Part shown: positions 1 through 9,393 of the stretch, in pieces
Layout of the letters: each line of letters starts with the position of its first letter
Position numbering within the stretch: the stretch's first letter is position 1
Assembly: GCA_902599495.1 (NCBI GenBank)
Contig: CACKFY010000004.1
Coordinates: forward strand, 23,970-87,969
Length of the DNA: 64,000 nt
Reading direction: 5' to 3'
Origin: an uncultured Pelagibacteraceae bacterium
Lineage (GTDB): Bacteria; Pseudomonadota; Alphaproteobacteria; Pelagibacterales; Pelagibacteraceae
Position numbers and translations under genes: made by a program
Notes under the pieces: generated by a model
The model's input: the letters and a program-made list of their open reading frames with translations, nothing else
Databases searched by the model: none
What the model was told of the DNA's origin: nothing

Positions 1-644
1 TTTATAAATTGAGCTTTTAACCAAATTAATGTTTTAGCATCATACCAGATATCGGTATTTAATTTTTTATTATCTGGAAGTGTCTCATCAGAAGATAAAA
101 ATTTAAAATGCAATGCTTCATATGTTTTATTGTTTATTTGTATGTTTTTTTTTCCCAAAAATACTACTTTCTGTTCAATAATTCTTCCCGATATAGCGCT
201 TATTTGTGCTTTGGCTTTAACTATTTCATGATTCCACCAAGTTCCAACCATAAAGTTTATATCTGCATCACCTTTAAAAGATGATCCATCAATATAAAGA
301 TTATTTTTTTCTTTATTTAAGGTAATTTTAACGTATTTATTTTTTTTATTTTGTAAAGTTGAAGATTCAAATGATTGAAACACTCCTTTTTGGTATTTTT
401 CAGTGCTTTCAGCAAAATATTTATATAAGTCTATCCCAAGTTTAGTTATTTTAAAATTTACAACACTTTTCACAGTTAAATTGTCGCCATTTTTGACAAA
501 ATCATATTTATGAGAACCTATTAGATCATTATTTCTAAATAAGTCGTATTCTAAATATTCAACATTAGAGTAATGTTGTAGGTGACTAAATGAATTAACG
601 TTTAAAAAAAAGTATAAAATAATTGAAAGTGTAATTTTTTTCAT
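1..644 (-). CDS. Secreted/lipid-associated hypothetical protein, DUF6134-like (3' end truncated by window edge)
   Basis: Open minus-strand frame from ATG at 644 (MKKITLSIILYFFLNVNSFSHLQHYSNVEYLEYDLFRNNDLIGSHKYDF...) to the window edge with no stop; N-terminal signal peptide. Missing from ORF track because it is incomplete. Confidence 0.75.
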   Translation of the reverse strand, partial: MKKITLSIILYFFLNVNSFSHLQHYSNVEYLEYDLFRNNDLIGSHKYDFVKNGDNLTVKSVVNFKITKLGIDLYKYFAESTEKYQKGVFQSFESSTLQNKKNKYVKITLNKEKNNLYIDGSSFKGDADINFMVGTWWNHEIVKAKAQISAISGRIIEQKVVFLGKKNIQINNKTYEALHFKFLSSDETLPDNKKLNTDIWYDAKTLIWLKAQFI

Positions 645-656
645 ATAATTTTTAAT

Positions 657-1652
657 ATGGAAACAACAAATATATTAAATCAAATTGGTAATACACCATT
701 AATCAAATTAAAACAAGTTTCTGAATTAACAGATTGTAATATTTATGGTAAGGCCGAATATTTTAATCCAGGTGAGTCCGTAAAAGATCGTGCTGCACTC
801 TATATTGTAAAAGATGCTTTTAAAAAGAAAAAAATTGAAAAAGGTGGAATTATAGTGGAAGGAACCGCAGGAAATACTGGGATAGGTCTAGCAGTCGTTT
901 GTAGAGAATATAACTTAGGTTTAAAAATTGTAATACCTAAAACACAGTCTATAGAAAAAAAAGAAATATTAAAAAAACTAGGGGCTGAATTAATTGAAGT
1001 CGATGCTGTACCTTACTCAAATCCCAATAATTATATCAAACAATCAAAAATGATTGCGGAAGAATTATCCAGAAAACATAATTTTGGAGTTGTTTGGGGT
1101 AATCAGTTTGACAATATAATTAATACTGAAGCACATATTGAAACTACAGCAAATGAGATATGGTCTCAAACGGCTGGTAAAGTAGATGGTTTTACTTGTG
1201 CTGTAGGGACAGGAGGAACTTTGGCGGGTGTTTCAATTGGTTTAAAGAGTAAAAATAAAAATATTAAAATTGCACTTTCTGATCCTATGGGTTCATCTTT
1301 GTATTCATATATAAAAAATAATAAATTAGAAAGTAAGGGAAATTCAATTACTGAAGGAATTGGCACTGCAAGAATTACTAAAAATTTTGAAAAGGCTATT
1401 ATCGATGAAGCTTTTCAAACAGATGACACTGTTGCTTTAAAAATTATTTATGATTTAATAGAACAACAAAATATTATTCTTGGTGGCTCATCTGGTATTA
1501 ACATTGCTGGAGCAGTAAAACTTGCAAAAAAACTTGGAAAAGGAAAAACAATTATTACTATACTGTGTGATGATGGTAGACGCTATGCAAGTAAAATTTT
1601 TAACAAAGATTTTTTAAAAAGTAAAAATTTACCTATACCAAAGTGGTTATAA
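657..1652 (+). CDS. cysK: Cysteine synthase family PLP enzyme
   Basis: [39 protein letters not shown] motifs of the CysK/CBS fold. Confidence 0.85.
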   Translation: METTNILNQIGNTPLIKLKQVSELTDCNIYGKAEYFNPGESVKDRAALYIVKDAFKKKKIEKGGIIVEGTAGNTGIGLAVVCREYNLGLKIVIPKTQSIEKKEILKKLGAELIEVDAVPYSNPNNYIKQSKMIAEELSRKHNFGVVWGNQFDNIINTEAHIETTANEIWSQTAGKVDGFTCAVGTGGTLAGVSIGLKSKNKNIKIALSDPMGSSLYSYIKNNKLESKGNSITEGIGTARITKNFEKAIIDEAFQTDDTVALKIIYDLIEQQNIILGGSSGINIAGAVKLAKKLGKGKTIITILCDDGRRYASKIFNKDFLKSKNLPIPKWL

Positions 1653-2378
1653 AATTTGGCTTAAAAATAACTTAGTTCTATCAGATTTAGGATTTTCGAA
1701 AAATTCTTTCGTTTTAGCTTTTTCAACAATTTTACCTTCATCCATAAAAATCATATTGTCAGCAACTTCTTTTGCGAATCCCATTTCGTGTGTTACAACA
1801 ATCATGGTCATCCCTGCTTTAGCAAGATCAACCATTGCATCTAAAACTTCTTTGATCATTTCTGGATCAAGTGCTGAAGTGGGTTCATCAAAAAGCATAA
1901 TCTTTGGCTCCATACATAACGCTCGTGCTAATGCTGATCTTTGTTGTTGACCGCCGGATAACTGTCCTGGAAATTTTTTAGCTTGATCAGCAATTTGAAC
2001 TCTTTCTAAGTTTTTCATTGCTAATGCTTCAGCATCTTTTTTTGGCATTTTTTTAACCCATATAGGCGCCAAGGTACAATTATCTAAGATTGATAAGTGA
2101 GGAAATAAATTAAATTGCTGAAACACCATTCCTACTTCAGCTCGAATTTTTTCTAAGTCTTTAGTATTTTCGGAAATTTCTTTACCATCAACTATTATTT
2201 GACCATCTTGATGCTCCTCTAATCTGTTGATGCATCGAATTAAAGTAGACTTTCCTGAACCAGAGGGTCCACAAATTACTATTTTCTCTTGTTGATTTAC
2301 TTCAAGGTTTATATCTTTTAAAGCTTGAAACTTATCAAACCATTTATTTACATTTTTTAATTCAATTATTTTACTCAT
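1647..2378 (-). CDS. aapP: General L-amino acid ABC transporter, ATP-binding protein
   Basis: Walker [18 protein letters not shown], polar amino-acid ABC ATPase; in aapJQMP order. Confidence 0.93.
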   Translation of the reverse strand: MSKIIELKNVNKWFDKFQALKDINLEVNQQEKIVICGPSGSGKSTLIRCINRLEEHQDGQIIVDGKEISENTKDLEKIRAEVGMVFQQFNLFPHLSILDNCTLAPIWVKKMPKKDAEALAMKNLERVQIADQAKKFPGQLSGGQQQRSALARALCMEPKIMLFDEPTSALDPEMIKEVLDAMVDLAKAGMTMIVVTHEMGFAKEVADNMIFMDEGKIVEKAKTKEFFENPKSDRTKLFLSQIL

Positions 2379-3635
2379 TTATCTTTCTGTTTTTAGTTTT
2401 TTTTCTAAATTTTGACTATATCTACTCATAACATAACATATTACCCAAAATACTAAACCAGCAAATACATAGCCTTCCATGGCCATTCCAAGCCATTTTG
2501 GATTAGTTTTTGCTAAATTTACCATTCCAGCAAGCTCTAAAAGTCCAACAACAAAAATTAGTGGCGTATCTTTTACCAATGCCAAAAATGTATTGGCTAT
2601 TCCTGGAATTACTAATTTAAGAGCTTGAGGTAAAATTATTAAAAAATGCATTCTCCAATAACCCATGCCTAGCGATTTAGCTGCCTCGTATTGACCTTTA
2701 GGTAAAGCCTGTAACCCTCCTCTGACTACTTCAGCCATATAAGCTGCCTCGAATAAAGTTATAGCAATTAAAACTCTTATTAATTTATCTACATAAGTTC
2801 CGTCTGGTAAAAACATTGGAAACATTACTGCTGACATGAATAATACTGTAATCAAAGGAACACCTCTCCATAGCTCAATAAATCCTATGGAGGTGTATCT
2901 TATAGCAGGTAGCTTGGACCTTCTCCCTAATGCTAAAATAGTCCCTATAGGAAAACAAAGTATTAAAGCAAATGCTGAAACTATGAATGTTAATGAAAGT
3001 CCACCCCAAGCACCAGTTTCAACATATTTTAGACCAAAATCTCCACCAGATATAAGTTTAAGACCAATTATTGGATATACGAATAATAAGAAGATAATAA
3101 TATATTTTTTATATCTTTGAGGAACGAAAAATGAAGCTCCGACTAGTAAAAATAGTGTTAAAAAAGCAGTATTTATCCGCCATTGTTCTGTATCAGGATA
3201 AAGTCCATAAACAAATCTATTTAACCAAACTTTGATAAATACCCAGCATGCACCACCACTAGTGCAATCTTCTTTTGTATTACCTGCAAAATTAGCATCA
3301 AATACAAACCAATTTAATAAAGGCGGGATATATTTTATAAGAGCAAATATTACAAGAAGCGTTAATAGTGCGTTAAAATTTGATGAGTTAAAATTAGTAT
3401 TAACTTTATCAAGTAGTTTATTTCCACTAAATTCAATTCTTATTAAATAAAGGCCAAATAATCCAAACAATAATGGAGTAAGATAACTTATTTTATCGGG
3501 TAAGAATGCAGTTATGTTTGTGCTAAAAAAAGAACTGAAAATAATATCTATAAAGCCTATTAAAATAAGGGTGCCTCCAATAGCAATGAAAGAATTCAGA
3601 TTTTTTTTGTCAGATTTAAGTATTGATAAATTCAT
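2379..3635 (-). CDS. aapM: General L-amino acid ABC transporter permease AapM/BztC
   Basis: HisM-type permease motif EAAKSLGMGYWRMHFLIILPQALKLVIP; operon context. Confidence 0.92.
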   Translation of the reverse strand: MNLSILKSDKKNLNSFIAIGGTLILIGFIDIIFSSFFSTNITAFLPDKISYLTPLLFGLFGLYLIRIEFSGNKLLDKVNTNFNSSNFNALLTLLVIFALIKYIPPLLNWFVFDANFAGNTKEDCTSGGACWVFIKVWLNRFVYGLYPDTEQWRINTAFLTLFLLVGASFFVPQRYKKYIIIFLLFVYPIIGLKLISGGDFGLKYVETGAWGGLSLTFIVSAFALILCFPIGTILALGRRSKLPAIRYTSIGFIELWRGVPLITVLFMSAVMFPMFLPDGTYVDKLIRVLIAITLFEAAYMAEVVRGGLQALPKGQYEAAKSLGMGYWRMHFLIILPQALKLVIPGIANTFLALVKDTPLIFVVGLLELAGMVNLAKTNPKWLGMAMEGYVFAGLVFWVICYVMSRYSQNLEKKLKTER

Positions 3636-4813
3636 TATTTTTCCTTTATAGCCATTTTTTTGTTATACCAATTCATAAATACTGAAATAGAGAGACTTAA
3701 AGATAAATATGTGAGCATTGTTATTGAAATAATTTCGATCGCTCGGCCAGTTTGCATTAGGGCAGTTCCCGCAAATACTAAAACAATATCTGGATATGCA
3801 ATAGCAGCAGCTAAGGATGAATTTTTTGTTAAATTTAAATATTGGTTAGTAGTAGGTGGAATTATAATTCTTAAAGCTTGTGGCATAACTACAAGTTTTA
3901 AGATTTGTCCTTTTGTTAAACCAATTGAAGCAGCGGCCTCTTTCTGTCCCTTGCTAACACCTAATATACCTGCTCTGACATTCTCAGCAATAAAAGTTGC
4001 GGTGTACATTGATAAAGCTAATGCTAACGAAATTAATTCAGGGATAATACTTACCCCACCTCGATATACATAAACGGTCTTGGATAATTGAGTTAATACA
4101 GGAATTTCAAATGATAAACTTACTCCACCAATTAAAAATGATAAAAGTGGCAAACCAATAATTAATAAAATTGATATATACAAAGTTGGAATTTGTTTTC
4201 CAAATTTATCTCTTTGCTTTTGCGCATATTTACCTAAAAAGTAAATTAGAATAAATGAAAATACTATAGAGTATAAAAATATAGAAAAGTTAGTCCAAAC
4301 AAATTTTGGAACATACCAACCTTTTACATTCAAAAAGCTAATATCGTAAAAATTGATAGAGTCTACAGTCAAAGGTAAGGCTCTTAAAGCGGCGAAGTAC
4401 CAGAAAAAAATTTGAAGAATTAGAGGTATATTTCTAAATATTTCCACATACCATTCTGCTGATTTAGCTACTAAATAATTTTGAGATAGTCTTGCTATAC
4501 CAATTGTTACTCCTAAAATTGTAGCAAAGAAAATTCCAATTACAGAAACTAAAATTGTGTTTAAAAGACCAACCAAAAATGCCCTGGCATACGTATGTGA
4601 TCCATCATAGTCTATGAGTGAAAAAGTTATATCAAAGGAAGACTCTTGAGATAAAAAACCAAATCCAAATGAAATTCCTCTGTTGCCCATATTGCTTTGG
4701 GCATTAATAGTAAAATAAATTACAACTAAAATTAAAAATAAAACTGTTAAAATTTGCGGAATTAAATCTTTGTTTTTATTGCTTAAATTTAATTTAAGAT
4801 TTTTAAAATTCAT
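3635..4813 (-). CDS. aapQ: General L-amino acid ABC transporter permease AapQ/BztB
   Basis: EAAASIGLTKGQILKLVVMPQALRIIIPP motif; operon context. Confidence 0.92.
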   Translation of the reverse strand: MNFKNLKLNLSNKNKDLIPQILTVLFLILVVIYFTINAQSNMGNRGISFGFGFLSQESSFDITFSLIDYDGSHTYARAFLVGLLNTILVSVIGIFFATILGVTIGIARLSQNYLVAKSAEWYVEIFRNIPLILQIFFWYFAALRALPLTVDSINFYDISFLNVKGWYVPKFVWTNFSIFLYSIVFSFILIYFLGKYAQKQRDKFGKQIPTLYISILLIIGLPLLSFLIGGVSLSFEIPVLTQLSKTVYVYRGGVSIIPELISLALALSMYTATFIAENVRAGILGVSKGQKEAAASIGLTKGQILKLVVMPQALRIIIPPTTNQYLNLTKNSSLAAAIAYPDIVLVFAGTALMQTGRAIEIISITMLTYLSLSLSISVFMNWYNKKMAIKEK

Positions 4814-4828
4814 TTTATGCAGAATAAA

Positions 4829-4858
4829 AAAAAGGGCCAGATAAATCCAGCCCTTTTT
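4829..4858 (-). terminator. Stem-loop with T tract between aapJ and aapQ (partial terminator/attenuator)
   Basis: AAAAAGGGC ... GCCCTTTTT inverted repeat followed on minus strand by T7. Confidence 0.75.
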
Positions 4859-4872
4859 AATTTAATTAGCAA

Positions 4873-5919
4873 TTATCTTGCTGGTGGTACATAAAGAATT
4901 CCACCTTTTGTCCATAACTCATTTGGACCTCTATTAGGTAAAATTCCAGTGTCCGCTATGTGTTTTTTATAGCTTTCACCGTAGTTTCCAACTTGCTCGA
5001 TAATTCTTAAGCTCCAATCATTGTCTAAACCGAAAGCTGCACCTAATTCACCCTCAGCACCAACTAATCTTTTAATAGCTGGATTATCAGAGTCTTTTAA
5101 GCTTGAAGCGTTTGATGAATTAACACCGTATTCTTCTGCTTCGATCATAGTGTTTAGAGACCATCTAACAATATCTTCCCACACAGAGTCACCTTGTCTT
5201 ACAACAGGTCCTAATGGTTCTTTTGAAATTGTTTCTGGTAATACTTTATGCTCATCTGGGTTACTCAACTTAGTTCTTTGAGCAGCTAATCCAGATTTAT
5301 CTGTAGTATAAGTATCACATCTTCCAGCATCATAAGCTTGAACAACTTCGTCTGCTTTTTCAAACGCAATTGGTTCATACTTGATGTTTTTAGAATTGAA
5401 GAAGTCTCTCATGTTAAGCTCAGTAGTTGTACCTGTGTTTGTACAAGCAGAAATACCGTCTCTGAAATCATTTACAGAATTGATCCCAGATGCTTTTCTA
5501 ACCATGAAACCTTGACCATCATAAAAATTTACACCAACAAATGTTAATCCAATGTCAGCGTCTCTTGATAATGTCCAAGTTGTGTTACGTGCAAGTACGT
5601 CGATTTCACCTGAAGTTAATGCAGTAAATCTCTCTTTTGCACTTAATGGAGTATATTTAACTTTGTCAGCATCGCCTAATACAGCAGCTGCAACAGCTCT
5701 ACATACGTCCACATCTATGCCGGTCCAGTTTCCTGCTTCGTCAGCATTTGAAAATCCTGGAAGTCCTTGTGAAACTCCACATTTTACAAAACCAGCTTTC
5801 TTAGTGTTGTCTAAAGTCTTAGATTTTTTAGAACCAGCACCGCCTCCACCTTGGCCACAAGCCACAAGTAATAGAGATGCAAATCCAACCAAAATCCAAG
5901 TTTTAATTGATTTAATCAT
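4873..5919 (-). CDS. aapJ: General L-amino acid ABC transporter substrate-binding protein
   Basis: Lipobox-like LLVACG; AapJ/BztA-like sequence GFVKCGVSQGLPGFSNADEAGNWTGIDVDVCRAVAAAV. Confidence 0.93.
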   Translation of the reverse strand: MIKSIKTWILVGFASLLLVACGQGGGGAGSKKSKTLDNTKKAGFVKCGVSQGLPGFSNADEAGNWTGIDVDVCRAVAAAVLGDADKVKYTPLSAKERFTALTSGEIDVLARNTTWTLSRDADIGLTFVGVNFYDGQGFMVRKASGINSVNDFRDGISACTNTGTTTELNMRDFFNSKNIKYEPIAFEKADEVVQAYDAGRCDTYTTDKSGLAAQRTKLSNPDEHKVLPETISKEPLGPVVRQGDSVWEDIVRWSLNTMIEAEEYGVNSSNASSLKDSDNPAIKRLVGAEGELGAAFGLDNDWSLRIIEQVGNYGESYKKHIADTGILPNRGPNELWTKGGILYVPPAR

Positions 5920-5939
5920 ATTTATGATATCCTCATTTT

Positions 5940-5973
5940 ATTGTTAACAATATTTTGAAATTTAAATTTCAAA
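5940..5973. promoter_or_regulatory. Two perfect palindromes upstream of aapJ (ATTGTTAACAAT; TTTGAAATTTAAATTTCAAA)
   Basis: 12-bp perfect palindrome at 5940-5951 and 20-bp perfect palindrome at 5954-5973 in the aapJ upstream region. Confidence 0.4.
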
Positions 5974-6109
5974 GATCAAATTATGTATAATCTATTACTT
6001 AATTTCAATCTGATTAAATAACCACAATATATAGACCATATATAATTTAAATACTAAATATACCAATATACACCTCTTTAATTAGACATGTTCTAAGATA
6101 TAATTTATC

Positions 6110-6550
6110 ATGCCAACTTACTTTGTAAATTCATCAAATATTAAACTTTCAAAAATAGTAAAAGAAAAATTAGCAAAACAAATAACAAAAATTCATAACA
6201 AAACTACTGGGGCAAATAAATATTTTGCTCAAGTAATTTTTAATGACACAAAAAAAGGAAGCCATTTCATGGGCGGAAAAATAGTCACTAAATCTGAAAT
6301 TTTTATATATGGTCACATTAGATCAGGTAGAACCTCGAAAGTTAAAAATAAATTAATCAAAGGTTTAAGAGAAATAATTAAGGAAAATACAAAATTAGAA
6401 AAAGATAATATTTGGGTATATTTGTTGGATTTAAAGCCTAATCAAATGATAGAGTACGGCGAAATACTACCAAAATCTGGTGGTGAAAAAAAATGGTTTA
6501 AAAATTTACCAACAAAGTTAAAGATAAGATTAAATAAGATTGATAACTAA
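6110..6550 (+). CDS. Tautomerase-superfamily (4-OT-like) protein
   Basis: MPTYFVNSSNIKLSKIVKEKLAKQITKIHNKTTG..., begins Met-Pro as in the tautomerase superfamily. Confidence 0.6.
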   Translation: MPTYFVNSSNIKLSKIVKEKLAKQITKIHNKTTGANKYFAQVIFNDTKKGSHFMGGKIVTKSEIFIYGHIRSGRTSKVKNKLIKGLREIIKENTKLEKDNIWVYLLDLKPNQMIEYGEILPKSGGEKKWFKNLPTKLKIRLNKIDN

Positions 6551-7167
6551 TTTTTGGAAAACAAAAGCGAATTTATCTTATTTCCTTTTTTTTCTGCTTT
6601 CAGATAGAACTTAGTTTTAATTGTAACTATTTTATTAATTTTTTTTACCTTAATATTTGAAAATTTTTTTATAATAGTCTTAACATTCATGAAATAATCT
6701 AAATTGTCTGTGCTAAAAAAAACTTTTCCTTTTTTTTTTAAAATCGCAAAGATTGTCTTTAAAAACTCTTCATTTATAATACGTCTTTTCTTATGTCTTT
6801 TTTTGGGCCATGGGTCAGGAAATAAAACATATATTATATCAAAACGAAGTTTGTTAAATTTATTGATAAATTTTTGAAACACATAGGGATAAAGATAAAT
6901 GTTTTGTATATTGTTATTAATACAATAATCTGAAACATTTACCATTCCATTCTTAAAAGGATCTACACCAATTATATTTTTTTTTATATTTTTTTTGGAT
7001 AAATAAATAAGGTTTTCACCCATTCCAATACCAATTTCTAGAATCAATTTTTTCTTTGAATTTAATCTGTTTATATTCTTTGTTTTTAAATATTTTTTAA
7101 AGCTACTTTCTTTAATTATGGAAATCTTTCTTGATTTAACTCTTCCAAAATAAAGTTTTTTTTTCAT
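6547..7167 (-). CDS. trmB: tRNA (guanine-N7-)-methyltransferase
   Basis: LEIGIGMGENLI SAM motif and FPDPWPKKRHKKRRI TrmB signature. Confidence 0.93.
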   Translation of the reverse strand: MKKKLYFGRVKSRKISIIKESSFKKYLKTKNINRLNSKKKLILEIGIGMGENLIYLSKKNIKKNIIGVDPFKNGMVNVSDYCINNNIQNIYLYPYVFQKFINKFNKLRFDIIYVLFPDPWPKKRHKKRRIINEEFLKTIFAILKKKGKVFFSTDNLDYFMNVKTIIKKFSNIKVKKINKIVTIKTKFYLKAEKKGNKINSLLFSKN

Positions 7168-7172
7168 TAATG

Positions 7173-7249
7173 TGGCGCGCCCTGAAGGATTCGAACCTAC
7201 GACCCTCGGTTTAGAAAACCGATGCTCTATCCAACTGAGCTAAGGGCGC
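7173..7249 (-). tRNA. tRNA-Arg (anticodon TCT), CCA encoded
   Basis: GCGCCCTTAGCTCAGTTGGATAGAGCATCGGTTTTCTAAACCGAGGGTCGTAGGTTCGAATCCTTCAGGGCGCGCCA cloverleaf. Confidence 0.97.
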
Positions 7250-7250
7250 T

Positions 7251-8660
7251 CTAAGAGACTTCTCTAGTATTAGCATTAAATGACTGGGTAAATGGAATTT
7301 TAACTACAACAGCATCTACTGCCTTACTTGAGTATTTCTTTGGTAAGTGCACCTTATATTTTTTACCTAAATTACCTATCGGAAAACCTGTTGCACTTAA
7401 ATGTCCTTCATAAGGAACATATCCCATAGCTATATTTTTTCCCTTCTCTGGATGGTACCACGGAGAAGTAATATAACCAACTGGTTTACCTCCATCGCTA
7501 TTAGAGATTAGATAAAAATCATTAGCATAATCGTCTATAGGTTTGCCTCCAAGTTCTAAACCAACCAATTGTAACTTATAGGGTTTATCACCGTTTCTTA
7601 ATTGATCTCTCATTTTTTCTAAAGCTTCTTTACCAATATAATCTGTTTTCTTTTCCCATACACCTTTTCCAGATAAAGAAACTTGATAACCTAAATTACA
7701 TTGAAATGGATTAGTTTCATGATCTAAATCTTGTCCCCATGAAAGAATTCCAGCTTGAATTCGTCTGTGATGAGCTGGCGCAATAACCATAAGTTTATGT
7801 TTTTTTCCTGCTTTTAAGACTGCATTCCACATGTCTTCAGCGTATAAAGTAGCATTTCTTAAATATATTTCATAACCTGCTTCTCCAGAAAAACCTGATT
7901 GTGATATAACGCAACTACGACCACCTATATTTGCTTCTGCTAAACCATAGAAAGGCATATTATCGAAATCAACTTGATCACCTGCTAAATCTTTCATTAG
8001 AGCTTTCGATTTTGGACCTTGAATTTGAACTGGACATGCATCTATTTCATCTATTTCAACATTAAATCTTTTATCTGCGTTTACTCCCTGTAAATAAAGA
8101 CCTATGTCTGAGTCTGATAAGCTAAACCAGAATTCATCATCAGCCACTCTTAACAAAACAGGATCATTTAAAACCCCACCTTTGTAATTACATAAAATTA
8201 CATAACGACCTCTCATTGTTGAGATTTTTGTAGCATCTCTGGTGATTACATAATCAACAAATTTTTCTGCATCTGGTCCTTTTACTCTTATTTGTCTTTC
8301 AACAGCAACGTTCCACATTGTTACATGGTTTTTTATTGCTGCATACTCAACCATTGCTCCACCTTTTTCAGGTCTTACATAACCCCTAGGATGATAAATT
8401 CTATTGTATACAGTAGCTCTCCAGCAACCTGCTTTCATCGACAAGTGCCAATAAGGAGATTTTCTTACTCTTGTAGAGATTAACATCTCAACTTTAGTTG
8501 GTCCGCTTTGTCTGAGATTGTATGGAACTTGTCTATCTGACTGATCGACTGATGTTTCATGTCGGACTTTGTCATAATTAACTTTTTCTGGTTTTAAAGA
8601 TATTAACTTAAATTTTTTCTTTGGTTTATTTTTTTTTACTTTTTTATTTTTCTTTGGCAT
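7251..8660 (-). CDS. GcvT-fold aminomethyltransferase/demethylase (GcvT/DmdA/LigM-like), substrate unknown
   Basis: GcvT-like core (PFYGLAEANIGGRSCVISQSGFSGEAGYEIY; FIGKEAL-type DYIGKEALEKM); paired with MetF-like gene; Lys-rich N-terminus. Confidence 0.75.
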   Translation of the reverse strand: MPKKNKKVKKNKPKKKFKLISLKPEKVNYDKVRHETSVDQSDRQVPYNLRQSGPTKVEMLISTRVRKSPYWHLSMKAGCWRATVYNRIYHPRGYVRPEKGGAMVEYAAIKNHVTMWNVAVERQIRVKGPDAEKFVDYVITRDATKISTMRGRYVILCNYKGGVLNDPVLLRVADDEFWFSLSDSDIGLYLQGVNADKRFNVEIDEIDACPVQIQGPKSKALMKDLAGDQVDFDNMPFYGLAEANIGGRSCVISQSGFSGEAGYEIYLRNATLYAEDMWNAVLKAGKKHKLMVIAPAHHRRIQAGILSWGQDLDHETNPFQCNLGYQVSLSGKGVWEKKTDYIGKEALEKMRDQLRNGDKPYKLQLVGLELGGKPIDDYANDFYLISNSDGGKPVGYITSPWYHPEKGKNIAMGYVPYEGHLSATGFPIGNLGKKYKVHLPKKYSSKAVDAVVVKIPFTQSFNANTREVS

Positions 8661-9381
8661 AATTATTAGCTACCAACCATTTGTTTGTTTCCTTGAGACC
8701 GCCAAAAGTATAAATATGAAAGTGTTTTGTAACTTTCTTTAAGCTATTTATCAATTCGCTAGGGTCTCTAGGCTTCAATAAATCTAAAGCTTTACTCGTA
8801 TTAGATTTAAGAAAATTTATAGAATTTTTTGCCCCAACAATACTCGCAAACTTTAATAAGCTGCTTATTTTTAAGGGACCAGTAATTCCAACATGAACTG
8901 GAAGAGTTTGTTTTGAAATAAAATTAGCTATTACTATTGGATCCAAGAGCCACTGCGTTACTATATAATCTGCGAGAGGAGTTTTTTCTTTCATAGCTTT
9001 TTCTAATTCTGAGTCGGATATATCAGGGGAACCCTCAGGGTGTCCAGCAATTCCTATCTTCATCCCTTGAAATAATCCCGTCTCAAGTAATTGCAACGAG
9101 CAGTGGTATTCCCCTACAGGTTCTCTCCCTCCACCAATTACTAAAGCTTGATTTACGCCTGAATCTTTACACATTTTTACATAGTCCTTTAACTCATTTA
9201 AATCCTTTACAGATCTCGCAGGGAAATGTGGTATTGGATTGTACCCAGAACGAACTAGCTCATCAGCTTTACGAGCTACTTCTCGATAGTCGGTTCCCGG
9301 AAGCATCGTTACATAAACATCTTTTAATCCAGGTAAGACTGATAAGTCAGTTTTTGATGTAATTTCTAATGAAAATTTCAT
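8644..9381 (-). CDS. Methylenetetrahydrofolate reductase-like protein
   Basis: MetF-type TIM barrel motifs (PHFPARSV; IGIAGHPEGSP; YIVTQWLLD; PVHVGITGPL). Confidence 0.8.
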   Translation of the reverse strand: MKFSLEITSKTDLSVLPGLKDVYVTMLPGTDYREVARKADELVRSGYNPIPHFPARSVKDLNELKDYVKMCKDSGVNQALVIGGGREPVGEYHCSLQLLETGLFQGMKIGIAGHPEGSPDISDSELEKAMKEKTPLADYIVTQWLLDPIVIANFISKQTLPVHVGITGPLKISSLLKFASIVGAKNSINFLKSNTSKALDLLKPRDPSELINSLKKVTKHFHIYTFGGLKETNKWLVANNYAKEK

Positions 9382-9393
9382 TGCCCTATTTAA

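Noticed and set aside
645-656. Possible riboswitch (SAM-V or similar) before the cysteine synthase gene
   Set aside because: Only ~12 bp between divergent genes; no room for an aptamer.
3660-4073. 137-aa plus-strand ORF opposite aapQ
   Set aside because: Antisense to strongly supported aapQ; no recognisable domain.
5552-5947. 131-aa plus-strand ORF opposite aapJ
   Set aside because: Shadow of aapJ coding region.
6547-7167. Long T/A homopolymer runs in trmB, considered as phase-variation tracts
   Set aside because: Common throughout this AT-rich genome, encode Lys/Phe runs, no sign of frameshift.
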